The notes: generated by a model from the sequence alone, not told the origin. A stretch of DNA of 64,000 nucleotides from Tubiluchus corallicola (GCA_030141605.1 JAQGDQ010000440.1:58429-122428); one strand, 5' to 3'. Counted from the first letter of the stretch, positions 45,988 to 56,640 are shown. Translations and numbers: made by a program.

Positions 45988-47709
45988 TCACCCCCTGGGC
46001 ACACCCTTATCTTCAGGGAAGCGATTGGAATACTCTATCCAGAAATTATGAACCTCCTGCTTCATATCCTTCCTCAGAAGAAGAATACCCAGCAGATTAG
46101 GTATAGTCATTAAAGCAATAGCCAACCCAGCAAAAGTCCACACAATGGTTGTATCAACAAAGGAGGCAACAAAAAACCCTGCAACATAAACTATACGATA
46201 GAAAAGAACGCCTCCACTCCCAAATATAAATGTAACTGCACGCCCTCCATAGTACGACCACGAAATAGCAGTTGAAAACGCAAAAAGCAGTAACCCAATA
46301 GAAACAATGTAGCGCCCATATTTCCCCAGTAAACTGTGCGTAAAAGCCTCTGCCGTGAGAGGTGCACTGTGAAGCAGTGACCTCCCCTCTATGTAGTAGG
46401 TCCCATCTCTGATTTTACCGCTATAAACATCTATCGTCCCGCTAACTTTCTCCCCTTTTTGGTTGTAAATAACAACATCCTCCGCTATTGAGCGTGCGTT
46501 AAGTACAGTAACGTCACTCACTATTTGTCCATTTAAGACCTCCATCATCCCGGAAAATAGCTCTATAGTTTTATCCCCGGATATATGATCTCTCAAAAGC
46601 AACAGATCAGAATCATTCTCGTCACTGTACTCTCCAGACAAAATAACCATATCAGCTTTCTGAAAGCGATTAAGATGCTTTTCCGTCCATACCCCTGACG
46701 ACAGTAGCACAAGCCCTGTAAGGGTACAGATAATAATAGTGTCTATGAAAGGCTCCAGCAGAGCTACCAACCCCTCGGAAACAGGCTCGTGAGCACGCGC
46801 AGCAGCATGAGCAATTGGTGCTGAACCTTGGCCTGCCTCATTAGAAAAGAGCCCTCTGTTTACGCCATTGTTAAATGCAAAAGATATCCCCGCACCTAAA
46901 AATCCCCCAGTGGCAGCAGTGCCGGTAAACACGCTCCCAAAAATTGCAAAAAAGGAGGGTATAATATTTTCATAATTACTAGTTATAACAGCAACTGCCC
47001 CCAAAAAATATATAAGCGCCATAGCGGGCACCAGACGGGCAGTAACCTTTGCAATTCTTTTTATTCCTCCTACAATAACAAGTGCCAGAAAAACGGACAG
47101 TATGCCACCAGTAAGCATTTTGTTAATACCCCATGTGGAAAAAACAGAGTTGGAAATGCTATTAATTTGAGGCAGGCAACCTGTACCGAAAGAGGAAATA
47201 ATGGTGCAAAATGAAAAAATCACTGCCATAATCTTGGCTGTTGTCCCCAATTTATACCTGTTGAACAGCCTGAAAGAGGTAAGGCGGTTTTTCATGTAGT
47301 ACATAGGCCCACCGGCAATCATCCCATCTTTGCCCTTCTCCCTATGCCTGTGAGACAAAGTTACCTCTACAAATTTCGTTGTCATGCCAAATAGCGCCGT
47401 TACCAGCATCCAAAAAAGCGCAGCAGGCCCACCCAGATGCACTGCCAACGCAACACCGGCTATATTCCCTGTGCCAACAGTGCCTGAAAGGGCAGTAGTT
47501 AGTGCCTGAAAATGCGAGGTGTCCCCTTCATCACCTTTTTTATCAAATTTACCTCTGACAATCTTTAACGAGTATTTTAGATATCGAAATTGAGGGAACT
47601 TCAAGTATATTGTAAAAAACAGTCCTGTACCAAGAAGAAGGTAGACAAACCACTGTGCTCCTCCTATAAAACTATCAACAGTTTTCAGAAAATTATTTAA
47701 CTCCTCCAT
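45988..47709 (-). CDS. AGCS-family alanine/glycine:cation symporter with an extra soluble domain
   Basis: Sodium-coupled amino-acid carrier, 573 residues, ~100 longer than typical AGCS proteins. The family core is clear: [13 protein letters not shown], the signature [52 protein letters not shown] and [17 protein letters not shown]. Between [10 protein letters not shown] (about residue 338) and [12 protein letters not shown] (about 452) lie ~110 hydrophilic residues. These contain [12 protein letters not shown], short beta-like strands and a DGTYYIEG motif. This segment would sit in a loop between membrane helices. Its role is unknown. The substrate is probably alanine or glycine by family. 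Confidence 0.9.
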   Translation of the reverse strand: MEELNNFLKTVDSFIGGAQWFVYLLLGTGLFFTIYLKFPQFRYLKYSLKIVRGKFDKKGDEGDTSHFQALTTALSGTVGTGNIAGVALAVHLGGPAALFWMLVTALFGMTTKFVEVTLSHRHREKGKDGMIAGGPMYYMKNRLTSFRLFNRYKLGTTAKIMAVIFSFCTIISSFGTGCLPQINSISNSVFSTWGINKMLTGGILSVFLALVIVGGIKRIAKVTARLVPAMALIYFLGAVAVITSNYENIIPSFFAIFGSVFTGTAATGGFLGAGISFAFNNGVNRGLFSNEAGQGSAPIAHAAARAHEPVSEGLVALLEPFIDTIIICTLTGLVLLSSGVWTEKHLNRFQKADMVILSGEYSDENDSDLLLLRDHISGDKTIELFSGMMEVLNGQIVSDVTVLNARSIAEDVVIYNQKGEKVSGTIDVYSGKIRDGTYYIEGRSLLHSAPLTAEAFTHSLLGKYGRYIVSIGLLLFAFSTAISWSYYGGRAVTFIFGSGGVLFYRIVYVAGFFVASFVDTTIVWTFAGLAIALMTIPNLLGILLLRKDMKQEVHNFWIEYSNRFPEDKGVPRG

Positions 47710-47754
47710 GCACCTAAATAATCAAATCATTAAAATGAGCCCATAAATATAGAG

Positions 47755-47874
47755 AGACCTTTGCAAAACTCACCTTTTTATTAATGTTTTCGTCAATTTT
47801 TTCTTCAAAATTCTCATTTATGACGATAGTTTATAGCTTTTCATCAACATTCTTCACCTTACAAAAGGCTCCTC
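47755..47874 (-). repeat. dispersed MITE-like element
   Basis: In the reverse orientation: AGACCTTTGCAAAACTCACC at 47755 and CTTACAAAAGGCTCC at the other end. It includes TTATTAATGTTTTCGTCAA, the complement of the block in the 36128 copy. The rest of the gap to 48216 is AT-rich, with no gene or clear promoter box. Confidence 0.65.
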
Positions 47875-48216
47875 ACTTAAAGTCATTGAGAGGAGTGAGA
47901 CCAGTTTAAGTTTACGTGAAGACTTCCATCGCAAAGGATGTTCTCAGCTGTGAAAATGTTAATCTTTAAAAAAAAAAATTAACTTTAGGGCCGCATATGT
48001 TAAAAAAAGAGAAAAATTATTTAAAAGTTATGTATGACTTTATTTTTTCTCTGTGTTTCAAAAAAAGCTTTAGCTCTGCTATATGGTGTGTACAATAGGC
48101 TCATCTGATGAAATAGTTCTAATTAATAAAAATATAAAAAAAAACGGAGCACTAAAAAAACTTTAAGGTGTAACAAACTACACCGAAAAATATTAATTTT
48201 TTATTGAAAAATACTA

Positions 48217-51200
48217 ATGAAAAAGGTACAAGTACACTGTGATGGTTTCCAAGATAATATTTCGCGAAAAATCCTATTAACAATACGAGTAGGTGTTGTG
48301 TTACTGTTTAGCTCATTTTATCATGTTTCTGCTACCACTCCAACTTCTCCCGAAGCAGAGATGAGCTACACTGTCAAAAAACCCAGTAAATATGCACAAG
48401 CTACTACTCATCAAGAGCGGAAGAGTGTGTCCGGGGTAGTAAAAGATGTGGAAGGGGAGCCACTGCCCGGTGTATCCGTTCTGATTAAAGGCGCTACAAC
48501 CGGCACTGTAACAAATGCTAACGGGGATTATACACTTTCCAACCTGAAAGGTGATGAGACACTTATATTTTCTTTTATAGGTATGTCTTCACAGGAGGTT
48601 TGGATCAATAACAGGAGTGTAATCAATATTGTATTGGAAGAGAGTGCTGAAATACTGGCCGAAGCAGTAGTTGTTGCATATGGTACAGTCAAGAGAAGCA
48701 CCATGACAGGTGCCGTTGGGATTATAGATGAAGAGAGGATACAGCAGGCACAGGTTTCCAATATCTCCAGTGCATTGGAAGGTACAAGTTCCGGATTACA
48801 GGTGATTACCCCTTCCGGACAGCCGGGCTCAGGTGCATCGATAAGAATCAGAGGTGTAGGGTCTATTACCGGTTCCAGCGAACCCCTCTATGTGGTAGAT
48901 GGTGTTCCTTTTGACGGGAATCTAAGCTCAATAAACCCAAGCGATGTCGAATCGGTATCTATATTAAAAGACGCTGCATCTGCATCAATCTACGGTTCCA
49001 GAGCCGCCAATGGCGTGGTGGTAATTACAACACATCAGGGTAGAAAAGGAGAAGAGCCTACTATAAATATAAGAAGTACTGCTGGGATATCAGGCAGGGC
49101 GGTAGCTCCGGTAGAAAGAGTCTCTACAAATGACTGGATGGAGATGAAGTGGGAAGCTTTCTTCAATAGCAACCTGGATAATGGCCAAGATGCGCAAGCT
49201 GCGGCAGAGAATGCCTCTAAATCATTGATAAGCTCTATTGGTATAAACCCCTATGGAAGTAGCAATCCCGAACCGGTTGGGCACGATGGAAAGCTAAAAG
49301 AGGGGCTAACCCCTCTCTGGGATGATGACTGGGATAAAGCCATTATCGGACGTGGGGAGAGATATGAAACCAATGTTAATGTGCGAGGCGGAAGCGATAA
49401 AACAAGGTACTATTTCTCCTTCGGTCGCCTCGATGAAAAAGGGATTATGCTGGGATCTGCCTTTCAAAGAACATCAGCAAGGTTAAACATAACCAACGAC
49501 ACAAAGAGATGGCTAACGCTTAACTTAAATATTAGCTATTCAAATTCCAAGCAAAATTTTAACGACAGCCAGGATAGTAATGTTAATAATGGGGCTACTT
49601 ATGGTTTGAGTATGCCCAACTTCTACCCAATATATAAGCGGGACTGGGAGACAGGCGAGTATCTACTGGATAATAGCGGCAATAAGCAGTACGACTGGGG
49701 AACATACCGGACATCATCTTTTGCCACCAGCAATTTAATAGATCAGCTTAACAACCATATTATTGACGAAAGAAAGAGGGATCTAATCTCGCTAAGAGGC
49801 TATGCCGAAATTGACATAGCCCAAACTCATAATAGTTTAAATGTACTGGAGGGACTGGTTTTTAAAACAAGCTATAATACAGATGTTAGTTTTAGGAATA
49901 ATCACACCTACTCACCTCTATTTAAAGCCGTTAGCTCAGGGGAAAATGATATTGTTCAGGATTTGCAAAACACATCAGCGTTAAGAACATCAATGATAAC
50001 CAGGAGTTATACATTCAACAACCTGTTGTCATATAAAAAGAGGATTGCAGGTGATCATAACATATCTGCTCTTTTGGGGCAGGAGATGTATGAGTACCAT
50101 TACACATACAACGGGGGAAAAAAAATTAACTTTCCCGTACCAGGAGTAAATGAACCTACATTTGGAGCGCAAATCAGCTCTTATAATGCTTATACTAACC
50201 TTTACAGGCTACAGTCCTATTTTGGCCGGGCAGAGTATAACTTCAGTGAAAAATACAACTCCTCCTTCTCCATAAGAAGAGATGGCTCGTCAATATTTCA
50301 CCCTAACAATAGATGGGGCACATTCTGGTCAGCAGGTCTGGCATGGAATATTCATAGAGAAGACTTCTTTCATCCCGTAAGAGATGTTGTTGATATTCTT
50401 AAACTAAGAGCTAGCTACGGCAGTTCAGGAAATCAAAATATTGGCACCTATTATGCCTATCAGGATCTGTACACGTCGAACCAGATTGGGGGCCTCCCTT
50501 CGCTGACACTCTCCAGGCTAGGAAACAAAGATTTAAGGTGGGAAGCCAATATATCCACAAACATTGGTGTTGATTACGGTTTATTTAACAACAGGCTAAG
50601 AGGTACAATAGAGTGGTTTCAAAGAGTATCAGATGATCTAATCTATAACCTTCCCCTGCCAAACTCTTCCGGTTTTTCAAGTATCCTGTCCAATGCAGGC
50701 ACCATGAAGAACACCGGTTTTGAGTTTGATATAAAGGGAATGATCATAGATAAAGACGATTTTAAATGGGAGTTGGGTTTTAATGCAACAACAGTAAAAA
50801 ATAAAATTACCCAGTACCCTGTTGAGGAAGGAAGTATCGTCGGTACAAAAAGGTATATAACAGGTGGTGATATCTACACTTTCTATATCAGAGAGTGGGC
50901 AGGCATGTCAAAAATAGATCAACAGCTGTATAACAGGGTGTATGATTCCGAAAGTCCGGATGGCAGGATAGAAGAGGTGGCCTCACTCTCCAGAGGAGGA
51001 GAGCCAACCTGGTACCTGATTGATCCTGATACCGGCGAAAAATATGCCACAACCAATTATAATGAAGCAGACAGAATAGATGCAGGTAGCGCTCTGCCCG
51101 ATTTTTATGGAGGGGTCAACACCTATATAAAGCTTCATAATTTTGAAATTACGGCGCTTATTTCTTATAGAGTAGGTGGACAAATATATACAAGTGGTGA

Positions 51201-51591
51201 TTATACCCGCTGGTTTGGAACAGGTAGTACTAATGCACGTCCGTGGGCTACAGATATGCTTGACCGATGGACACCGGAAAACCAGGACTCCGATTTGCCA
51301 AGGCTACAAAGTACTGCCCCTCAAAATGGATGGGGAAGTACTTCAACCAGACATCTGTATAGCGGCAGCTATGCCCGGTTAAAAAACCTCACTATTACCT
51401 ATAATGTGCCTAAAGATTTTATTTCCAGAATGGGCATGGAAAACCTGAACCTGTTTGTACAGGGAGAGAACCTGTTTACCCTGTTTAGCCTGGATGGTGT
51501 CGATCCTGAGTTAGGGGGCTTAGATGGTGTTACCGGATATAACTACCCGGCGGCTAAGGTGTTTTCAGGTGGCATAAATTTAACCTTTTAA
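48217..51591 (+). CDS. SusC/RagA-family TonB-linked outer-membrane transporter
   Basis: Outer-membrane importer barrel, 1124 residues. After an N-terminal signal/anchor region (hydrophobic at about 20-38, LLTIRVGVVLLFSSFYH) comes a CarboxypepD_reg-like domain (about 70-150, VSGVVKDVEGEPLPGVSVLI). The plug follows (about 155-275) with the SusC signatures SGSGASIRIRG-like GSGASIRIRGVGS and EPLYVVDGVPFDG. The large beta-barrel ends AKVFSGGINLTF. There is no STN domain, and no sigma/anti-sigma pair adjacent. The SusD partner starts 13 bp downstream. No glycan-degrading enzyme is encoded nearby, so the cargo is unknown. Confidence 0.95.
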   Translation: MKKVQVHCDGFQDNISRKILLTIRVGVVLLFSSFYHVSATTPTSPEAEMSYTVKKPSKYAQATTHQERKSVSGVVKDVEGEPLPGVSVLIKGATTGTVTNANGDYTLSNLKGDETLIFSFIGMSSQEVWINNRSVINIVLEESAEILAEAVVVAYGTVKRSTMTGAVGIIDEERIQQAQVSNISSALEGTSSGLQVITPSGQPGSGASIRIRGVGSITGSSEPLYVVDGVPFDGNLSSINPSDVESVSILKDAASASIYGSRAANGVVVITTHQGRKGEEPTINIRSTAGISGRAVAPVERVSTNDWMEMKWEAFFNSNLDNGQDAQAAAENASKSLISSIGINPYGSSNPEPVGHDGKLKEGLTPLWDDDWDKAIIGRGERYETNVNVRGGSDKTRYYFSFGRLDEKGIMLGSAFQRTSARLNITNDTKRWLTLNLNISYSNSKQNFNDSQDSNVNNGATYGLSMPNFYPIYKRDWETGEYLLDNSGNKQYDWGTYRTSSFATSNLIDQLNNHIIDERKRDLISLRGYAEIDIAQTHNSLNVLEGLVFKTSYNTDVSFRNNHTYSPLFKAVSSGENDIVQDLQNTSALRTSMITRSYTFNNLLSYKKRIAGDHNISALLGQEMYEYHYTYNGGKKINFPVPGVNEPTFGAQISSYNAYTNLYRLQSYFGRAEYNFSEKYNSSFSIRRDGSSIFHPNNRWGTFWSAGLAWNIHREDFFHPVRDVVDILKLRASYGSSGNQNIGTYYAYQDLYTSNQIGGLPSLTLSRLGNKDLRWEANISTNIGVDYGLFNNRLRGTIEWFQRVSDDLIYNLPLPNSSGFSSILSNAGTMKNTGFEFDIKGMIIDKDDFKWELGFNATTVKNKITQYPVEEGSIVGTKRYITGGDIYTFYIREWAGMSKIDQQLYNRVYDSESPDGRIEEVASLSRGGEPTWYLIDPDTGEKYATTNYNEADRIDAGSALPDFYGGVNTYIKLHNFEITALISYRVGGQIYTSGDYTRWFGTGSTNARPWATDMLDRWTPENQDSDLPRLQSTAPQNGWGSTSTRHLYSGSYARLKNLTITYNVPKDFISRMGMENLNLFVQGENLFTLFSLDGVDPELGGLDGVTGYNYPAAKVFSGGINLTF

Positions 51592-51604
51592 GAATATTTT
51601 AAAG

Positions 51605-53176
51605 ATGAAAAATACAGTTTTAGCAATAGTACTATTTTCAGCATTCACATTCTGGGGGTGTAGTGGCTATCTGGATGTTACTCCGCCAAGCAATATAACA
51701 GGCGATGTTCTTACAGAAGATGCTTTGGAAGAAGTGTTATATGCAGGAGCATATAGGAACCTAACAACCTATTTCAATAGTTATGCATACCCCGGATATC
51801 GTTCTTTCTTAACACTGTCTGAGGCAATAGGACAGGATGTTATTGGGACGCAAGGTATATACGGAGGAGTTGTTACACAATACAGATACCTGAGTGTCAA
51901 TAGCATTACAAGTGGTATTGTTAGAAACTACTGGAATAAATTTTACAGTACCATAGCCAACTGTAATAACGGTCTCGGCATTATCAATAATATAGAGAGC
52001 GAGAGGTCGGAAGCAGCAAAAGTAGCAGAAGCTCAGCTGCGAGCGCTACGTGCATTTTGCTACTTCGACATTGTCAGAACATGGCAAAAAACATATGAAA
52101 GCGGTAAGGATTTATTGGTTTGCCCCATTTATGATAAGCCAACAACAGCTGAAAATGCTAAGGAAGGCGCTGAGTTATCAACAGTAAAAGAGGTTTATGA
52201 TTTTATAATTGCCGACCTGAATGAAGCTATTAGTCTCTTTGAGGAGGTTAACTACAAAAGGCCATCTAAAGAGTATATAGATAAAAGTGTTGCCTACGCT
52301 ATTGCTGCACGTGTGCACCTAACACGAGGTACTCAAAAAGATGGTTCAGGCATAATTGAAGATATGAATAGTGCTGCGAAATATGCCTATAACGCAAGGC
52401 AGGGCTACACACTAATGGATGCAGAGAGTTTTAAAGCAGGATTTAATGAAGAGAGTAACCCAGAATGGATGCTCTGTTTAACACAGTCCGCTGACAACAG
52501 TGATATGTCTTACTACTTTAACTACTGGGACACACGAAGTGATGACACCAGGGCTTACTATAAAAATGCGGTGCCCGACCCCTATCTTAAAAAACTATTT
52601 GATTACGGCAGCGGTTACGATACAGACGATGTACGCTATCAACTATTCCAGGAACCAGGTACAACAGGCGCACAAAGGGTTCAGGGGATACTGACCTATC
52701 CCAAGTTCAGGTACAGAGACTCCGAAAAAACAGGTGATATCCTCTACTTGAGAGCATCTGAAATGTACCTTATAGAAGCGGAGGCCATTCTTAGAGGTGG
52801 CAGTGATAATGGGCAATCGCCCCAAGCTATTATTGACGAACTAAGGAGTGCCAGAAATGCAGGGGCAAGTATAACAGTCAGCTTAGAGGAAACATTAAAG
52901 GAAAGAAGAAGAGAGCTGTGGGGTGAAGGCGTTACGGGTATATTCGATATTAACCGCTTACAAATTACACCGGAAAGGAAAAAGGTTGATTTTGACGATT
53001 TTGAAGAGTACACTTCTGGCGCAGACAATATCCATCCGACCTACTTTGGCCATGCCATTCGTCAATATGCAGACGGCTCTGCATTACAAGCCGAAAGCCC
53101 GTATCACTATCTTCAAATCCCAGAAGCAGAAATATCGAACAATCCTAAAGTTAACGGCCCGTTGCTGAGAGATTAA
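51605..53176 (+). CDS. SusD/RagB-family nutrient-binding lipoprotein
   Basis: Surface lipoprotein lid of the SusC barrel, 523 residues. The signal peptide has a lipobox C (FSAFTFWGCSGYLDV, C19), followed by the family start LDVTPPSNITGDVLTEDALE. TPR-like helices lie in the middle (AEAQLRALRAFCYFDIVRTW). The RagB C-terminal domain contains YLRASEMYLIEAEAI and LKERRRELWGEG. It ends in the usual YLQIPEAEISNNPKV. It pairs with the SusC gene 13 bp upstream. Confidence 0.95.
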   Translation: MKNTVLAIVLFSAFTFWGCSGYLDVTPPSNITGDVLTEDALEEVLYAGAYRNLTTYFNSYAYPGYRSFLTLSEAIGQDVIGTQGIYGGVVTQYRYLSVNSITSGIVRNYWNKFYSTIANCNNGLGIINNIESERSEAAKVAEAQLRALRAFCYFDIVRTWQKTYESGKDLLVCPIYDKPTTAENAKEGAELSTVKEVYDFIIADLNEAISLFEEVNYKRPSKEYIDKSVAYAIAARVHLTRGTQKDGSGIIEDMNSAAKYAYNARQGYTLMDAESFKAGFNEESNPEWMLCLTQSADNSDMSYYFNYWDTRSDDTRAYYKNAVPDPYLKKLFDYGSGYDTDDVRYQLFQEPGTTGAQRVQGILTYPKFRYRDSEKTGDILYLRASEMYLIEAEAILRGGSDNGQSPQAIIDELRSARNAGASITVSLEETLKERRRELWGEGVTGIFDINRLQITPERKKVDFDDFEEYTSGADNIHPTYFGHAIRQYADGSALQAESPYHYLQIPEAEISNNPKVNGPLLRD

Positions 53177-53369
53177 GTCATCTGAAAAATGTGACTAGAG
53201 ATAAAGTTGCTATCTTGTAAAGGTACTTCCGTTAATAAAAAGTAACTTTACTTTTAACACATTACAGTATATTTCCCAAAAAATATCTCGCTTTTTACAT
53301 TTTCATTAAAAAGTGGGGTATTTTGCTTTTTAGGCTAAAATGAGTTTTAACAAGGCACTAAAAATATCA

Positions 53370-53409
53370 CTTATAGTTGGCTATTAATGCTATAATAGCC
53401 AACTATAAG
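53370..53409. terminator. long perfect hairpin after susCD
   Basis: A 17-bp perfect stem (53370-53386 with 53393-53409, TTATAGTTGGCTATTA core) and a six-base loop, without a T tract. It lies ~195 bp after the SusD stop and ~120 bp beyond the PAP2 stop, so it may serve as a bidirectional terminator. Otherwise the gap 53177-53527 holds only a MITE-end-like GAGTTTTAACAAGGCAC at 53342. Confidence 0.5.
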
Positions 53410-53527
53410 AACACTAATGTTCCCAGCAAATTAATAGGACTATAAAGCAGTAGGTATTTTTAGTTTTTTCGCTTACATACGAAAGTGCCTAGATAAAAAA
53501 CACTAATATAAAAGCTCCATACTCTTT

Positions 53528-54073
53528 TTAGAATGTATATCTCATCCCTATTAATAAATTTCTGCCATCAACTCGAATAACAGATACCTCAAGCGGGCTC
53601 TTTTCATAGGGTTTTGTAAATAGATATGCGCTCCCGGTGCCAATTATCGCACCCGCTAAAACATCCCAATAATCATGTTTGTCGGCATATACTCTTGTCC
53701 ATCCAGTATAACCGGCCAATAAATAGGCAGGAATGCCAATCTTCCACCCGTACCTCCTCTCTAAAAAAGCAGCACTTGAAAATGCAAGAGATGTATGCCC
53801 GGATGGGAAACCATACCTCTCTCCATTCGGCCTCTCCTTGTCAATAGCATACTTCAAAACATATGTAACTACAGCAGTTACCCCCACCGTCTTAACAAAC
53901 TGCAAAGCGGGCTTTGAATCATCTTTCCAGATAAAAGTTGAAGAGAAGGCAGCCACAGGCAGTATAGCTGCAAAAGCATCACCCGATAGCTCTATATTAT
54001 TACTCTGGGCATAGCTATAATCAAAACCAACCACCAAAATAAAAACCATCAATAAAATAGCTATTCTTATCAT
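53528..54073 (-). CDS. PAP2-family phosphatase
   Basis: Membrane-associated lipid phosphatase of the type 2 phosphatidic acid phosphatase family, about 181 residues from the ATG at 54073 (preceded by AAAGGAAT). An N-terminal signal/anchor (IRIAILLMVFILVVGF) comes first. The three family motifs are present: KYAIDKERP, FPSGHTS and TRVYADKHDYWDV. The substrate could be undecaprenyl pyrophosphate, lipid A or phosphatidylglycerol phosphate. The frame extends upstream to 54130, but that part reads as untranslated. The Omp85-like gene lies 247 bp upstream, past a dispersed element. Confidence 0.88.
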   Translation of the reverse strand: MIRIAILLMVFILVVGFDYSYAQSNNIELSGDAFAAILPVAAFSSTFIWKDDSKPALQFVKTVGVTAVVTYVLKYAIDKERPNGERYGFPSGHTSLAFSSAAFLERRYGWKIGIPAYLLAGYTGWTRVYADKHDYWDVLAGAIIGTGSAYLFTKPYEKSPLEVSVIRVDGRNLLIGMRYTF

Positions 54074-54151
54074 TATTCCTTTAGTTATAATAATTATGCT
54101 ACCACCTGTAACACCTTGCCCTAACCACAACTAAGCTCTCTTTATGAGCAA

Positions 54152-54280
54152 GCCAAGGCTTTTGCAAAACTCACCTCTTTCTCTTAATATTCTTGCCAAA
54201 ATCTTCTCTTACACCAGTAAACTATGGTTTACCATCTAATTCTCTCTAAACATGAACCTACATGTTCGCTTTGCGAAGAT
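54152..54280 (-). repeat. dispersed MITE-like element
   Basis: Reverse orientation: CAAGGCTTTTGCAAAACTCACC at the left, CTTAATATTCTTGCC and ACACCAGTAAACTATGG inside, and GCTTTGCGAAGATT at the right. Confidence 0.6.
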
Positions 54281-54319
54281 TTCAAACTTTGCCTTAACTG
54301 AGGATTTGAGGCACATCTA

Positions 54320-56329
54320 CTACCGGTAACTGAGCTCTTCCGGCTTTCTTCCAAGAAAATCCATAAACTCCGATTTAGGGTAACCAAGGCTTCTAAAAGA
54401 CCACGAATCCGCATTTGGTGGAGTTATAGGGTACCACGCAAAACGAAACTCAAATGTATTAAAAACCAAGGACTCATTTCTTATACGTAACCCAAACCCA
54501 ACTCCAGCATAAACATCCGTATTGAAAATCAACTTATGCGAGTCACCAATGAATCCTACATCGGAAAACAGATATGGAGCAAATCGAAACTCATAAAACT
54601 TACGGTTAATAAAGTTTACAGTCTCCATGCTCAGAGTGAGTCTTTGACTCCCCCTCACCTCATCCGTGGGAAACCCACTAATTCCATCATGCCCGCTTAA
54701 TGTCAAATACTCATAGCTAAATCGGTTTATCCCCGCCAGATACTTGATATTAAAAAATTGTCTCACCTGAAGATTATTAAACCTCATCAGCCTTGAAAAA
54801 AAACTCCCTTCCAAAAGTAGCGCTCCCTGCTCTATCTTACTATTCCTGAAAAACCCGCCAATCTCTGCTGTCAAACCCATATACCCATCACTCCTTAAAA
54901 TTTTTGAGCCTGACAGGCATAAATGTGCATAAGGACGGCTATAAAACTCCGCCTGGTCGTAGCCGACAGCAACTTCAAGATAGTTACCATAAGGAATATC
55001 CTCGGTAATCCCATACCCATACACAAGGTTGCTCCTGAACAGGCTACGCACACCAGTACCAATTGTCCCTAAAAAAAAGCTACGATCATGATACCGTTGA
55101 TTTTGGTAAGGTGATACCGGAGGCTTGTCCAGATAATTAACATAGGAGCACCTCCCTGCCAGGTTTATATTTCTTATTCTTCCTTTCCTTGTAAGTATAG
55201 AAAATGCACGCCCATACCAGAGATCAATATCCGAAATAGAAATAGGTGTATCTCCATATATATACTCTTTGTCTTCATACGGTATATAGCGAATAATATG
55301 CCTGGCACTCAGCGCCCCAGCATTTGCTGTGCTCAGTGTTAAAAAGTCCTTCTCTACCTTCATATTATACCCCTTCATCCTAAATGTATTGGTATACTCC
55401 AGAGAGGTATTTACAAAAATCCCCGCAATATTACTCATTTTGTAGAAAAAAGCGCTCCCAAGCTGGGGTTGCTTCTCCACATGATAAACAATATTGGTAG
55501 AAAGTTCGTGCCCCAGCCCAAACATATTGCTGTTAAAAATTCCGACATCAACATACTCTCCACCTAAACCTGCCGACACACCCCACGCAAACACATCTTT
55601 GGTAATTATTAAAACATCAACAACGTCAGGATTACCAGGATCAGGAGTTAGTAAAATAACCGCATCTGTGACACTGGGCATATCACGAATAATCTTCTCA
55701 TTTTCCGCCATCTGGGTTGGATGCACAGTATCCCCCTCTCTAAAAAGCAAATTCTTCTCCAGAACCCTTTTTCTTGTATTTATGTGAGTATGATTCCCTG
55801 CACGAACCAGCCAGCTCTGCTCCAATACACTAGAGGTATCTGTAATAGAAGGACCAAAAACATCAAGCTGCTTAAACTTTATTGACCTGACAACCTTTCC
55901 ACTAAAAGCTTCAAAATACTCTTCACTACCCACTCTTAATAATGGCTTGGGCTGCTGAGGCTGTACTATAAATTTGCTCCATACATTTTTTACCCAAAAA
56001 CTGTCCTCACCATCTTTCCAAAAAACCAGACTGTTCGAATTAATAGAATCAAGTGACTCGATGGAGTCATTAAGGATTATTGCTCCCTGTGATTGATCCG
56101 TGAGTACGGTACTTTCAACATATAACGAGCGAGGATGTAATAAGTCAGGAATATCCCTTTTTGAGGAAATAGTATCCGGCCACTCAACTATCTCATCCTC
56201 ATGATACACAGTATTATAGGTCACACCCCCCCGATGCAGGCCAGAACTACTATAAAAGCACTCTTCCCCCATCCCCGTGCAAGGAAAGCAAAGAAGAAAT
56301 ATTAATATGTATTGCCTTAAATCAGTCAA
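54320..56329 (-). CDS. Omp85-like outer-membrane protein with POTRA-type domain
   Basis: Predicted outer-membrane barrel protein, about 669 residues if started at the TTG at 56329 (MTDLRQYILIFLLCFP signal peptide). The frame stays open to 56362. Residues ~150-235 resemble a POTRA domain (RSIKFKQLDVFG, KRVLEKNLLFREGDTVHPT, IIRDMPSVTDAVI). The remainder is a beta-barrel with SGHDGISGFPTDEVRGSQRL, close to the (V/I)RG-F/Y-containing conserved loop of surface-antigen/BamA-like barrels. It ends in FRFAWYPITPP sequence followed by a ~30-residue tail. It is shorter and has fewer POTRA domains than BamA, so it is not the main assembly factor. Its job is unknown. Confidence 0.65.
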   Translation of the reverse strand: MTDLRQYILIFLLCFPCTGMGEECFYSSSGLHRGGVTYNTVYHEDEIVEWPDTISSKRDIPDLLHPRSLYVESTVLTDQSQGAIILNDSIESLDSINSNSLVFWKDGEDSFWVKNVWSKFIVQPQQPKPLLRVGSEEYFEAFSGKVVRSIKFKQLDVFGPSITDTSSVLEQSWLVRAGNHTHINTRKRVLEKNLLFREGDTVHPTQMAENEKIIRDMPSVTDAVILLTPDPGNPDVVDVLIITKDVFAWGVSAGLGGEYVDVGIFNSNMFGLGHELSTNIVYHVEKQPQLGSAFFYKMSNIAGIFVNTSLEYTNTFRMKGYNMKVEKDFLTLSTANAGALSARHIIRYIPYEDKEYIYGDTPISISDIDLWYGRAFSILTRKGRIRNINLAGRCSYVNYLDKPPVSPYQNQRYHDRSFFLGTIGTGVRSLFRSNLVYGYGITEDIPYGNYLEVAVGYDQAEFYSRPYAHLCLSGSKILRSDGYMGLTAEIGGFFRNSKIEQGALLLEGSFFSRLMRFNNLQVRQFFNIKYLAGINRFSYEYLTLSGHDGISGFPTDEVRGSQRLTLSMETVNFINRKFYEFRFAPYLFSDVGFIGDSHKLIFNTDVYAGVGFGLRIRNESLVFNTFEFRFAWYPITPPNADSWSFRSLGYPKSEFMDFLGRKPEELSYR

Positions 56330-56640
56330 AACTTCTTGTAATAAATAAGCTTCTTTACACAAGTTTAATAGCTGGTCTCGACTTTTTTAAATATTTCTTA
56401 TACAAATATTCTTCAAATATAAGTCAGATTCCCAATTACTACAACTTTATTGCATATATTGCTGCATAATACAGCACTTTATCAAAAATATGTTTATCCG
56501 AAATAGGCTGCTAACTCCTAACTTTTATATAGTGACAGCAGCATAGCTACCCACCCCTAAACAACTCCATGAACACTTTTGTACCTAAAAATACTTCTTA
56601 AGCTCGTCTGTCGCATAATTTTCAGGCATAAAATATCACT

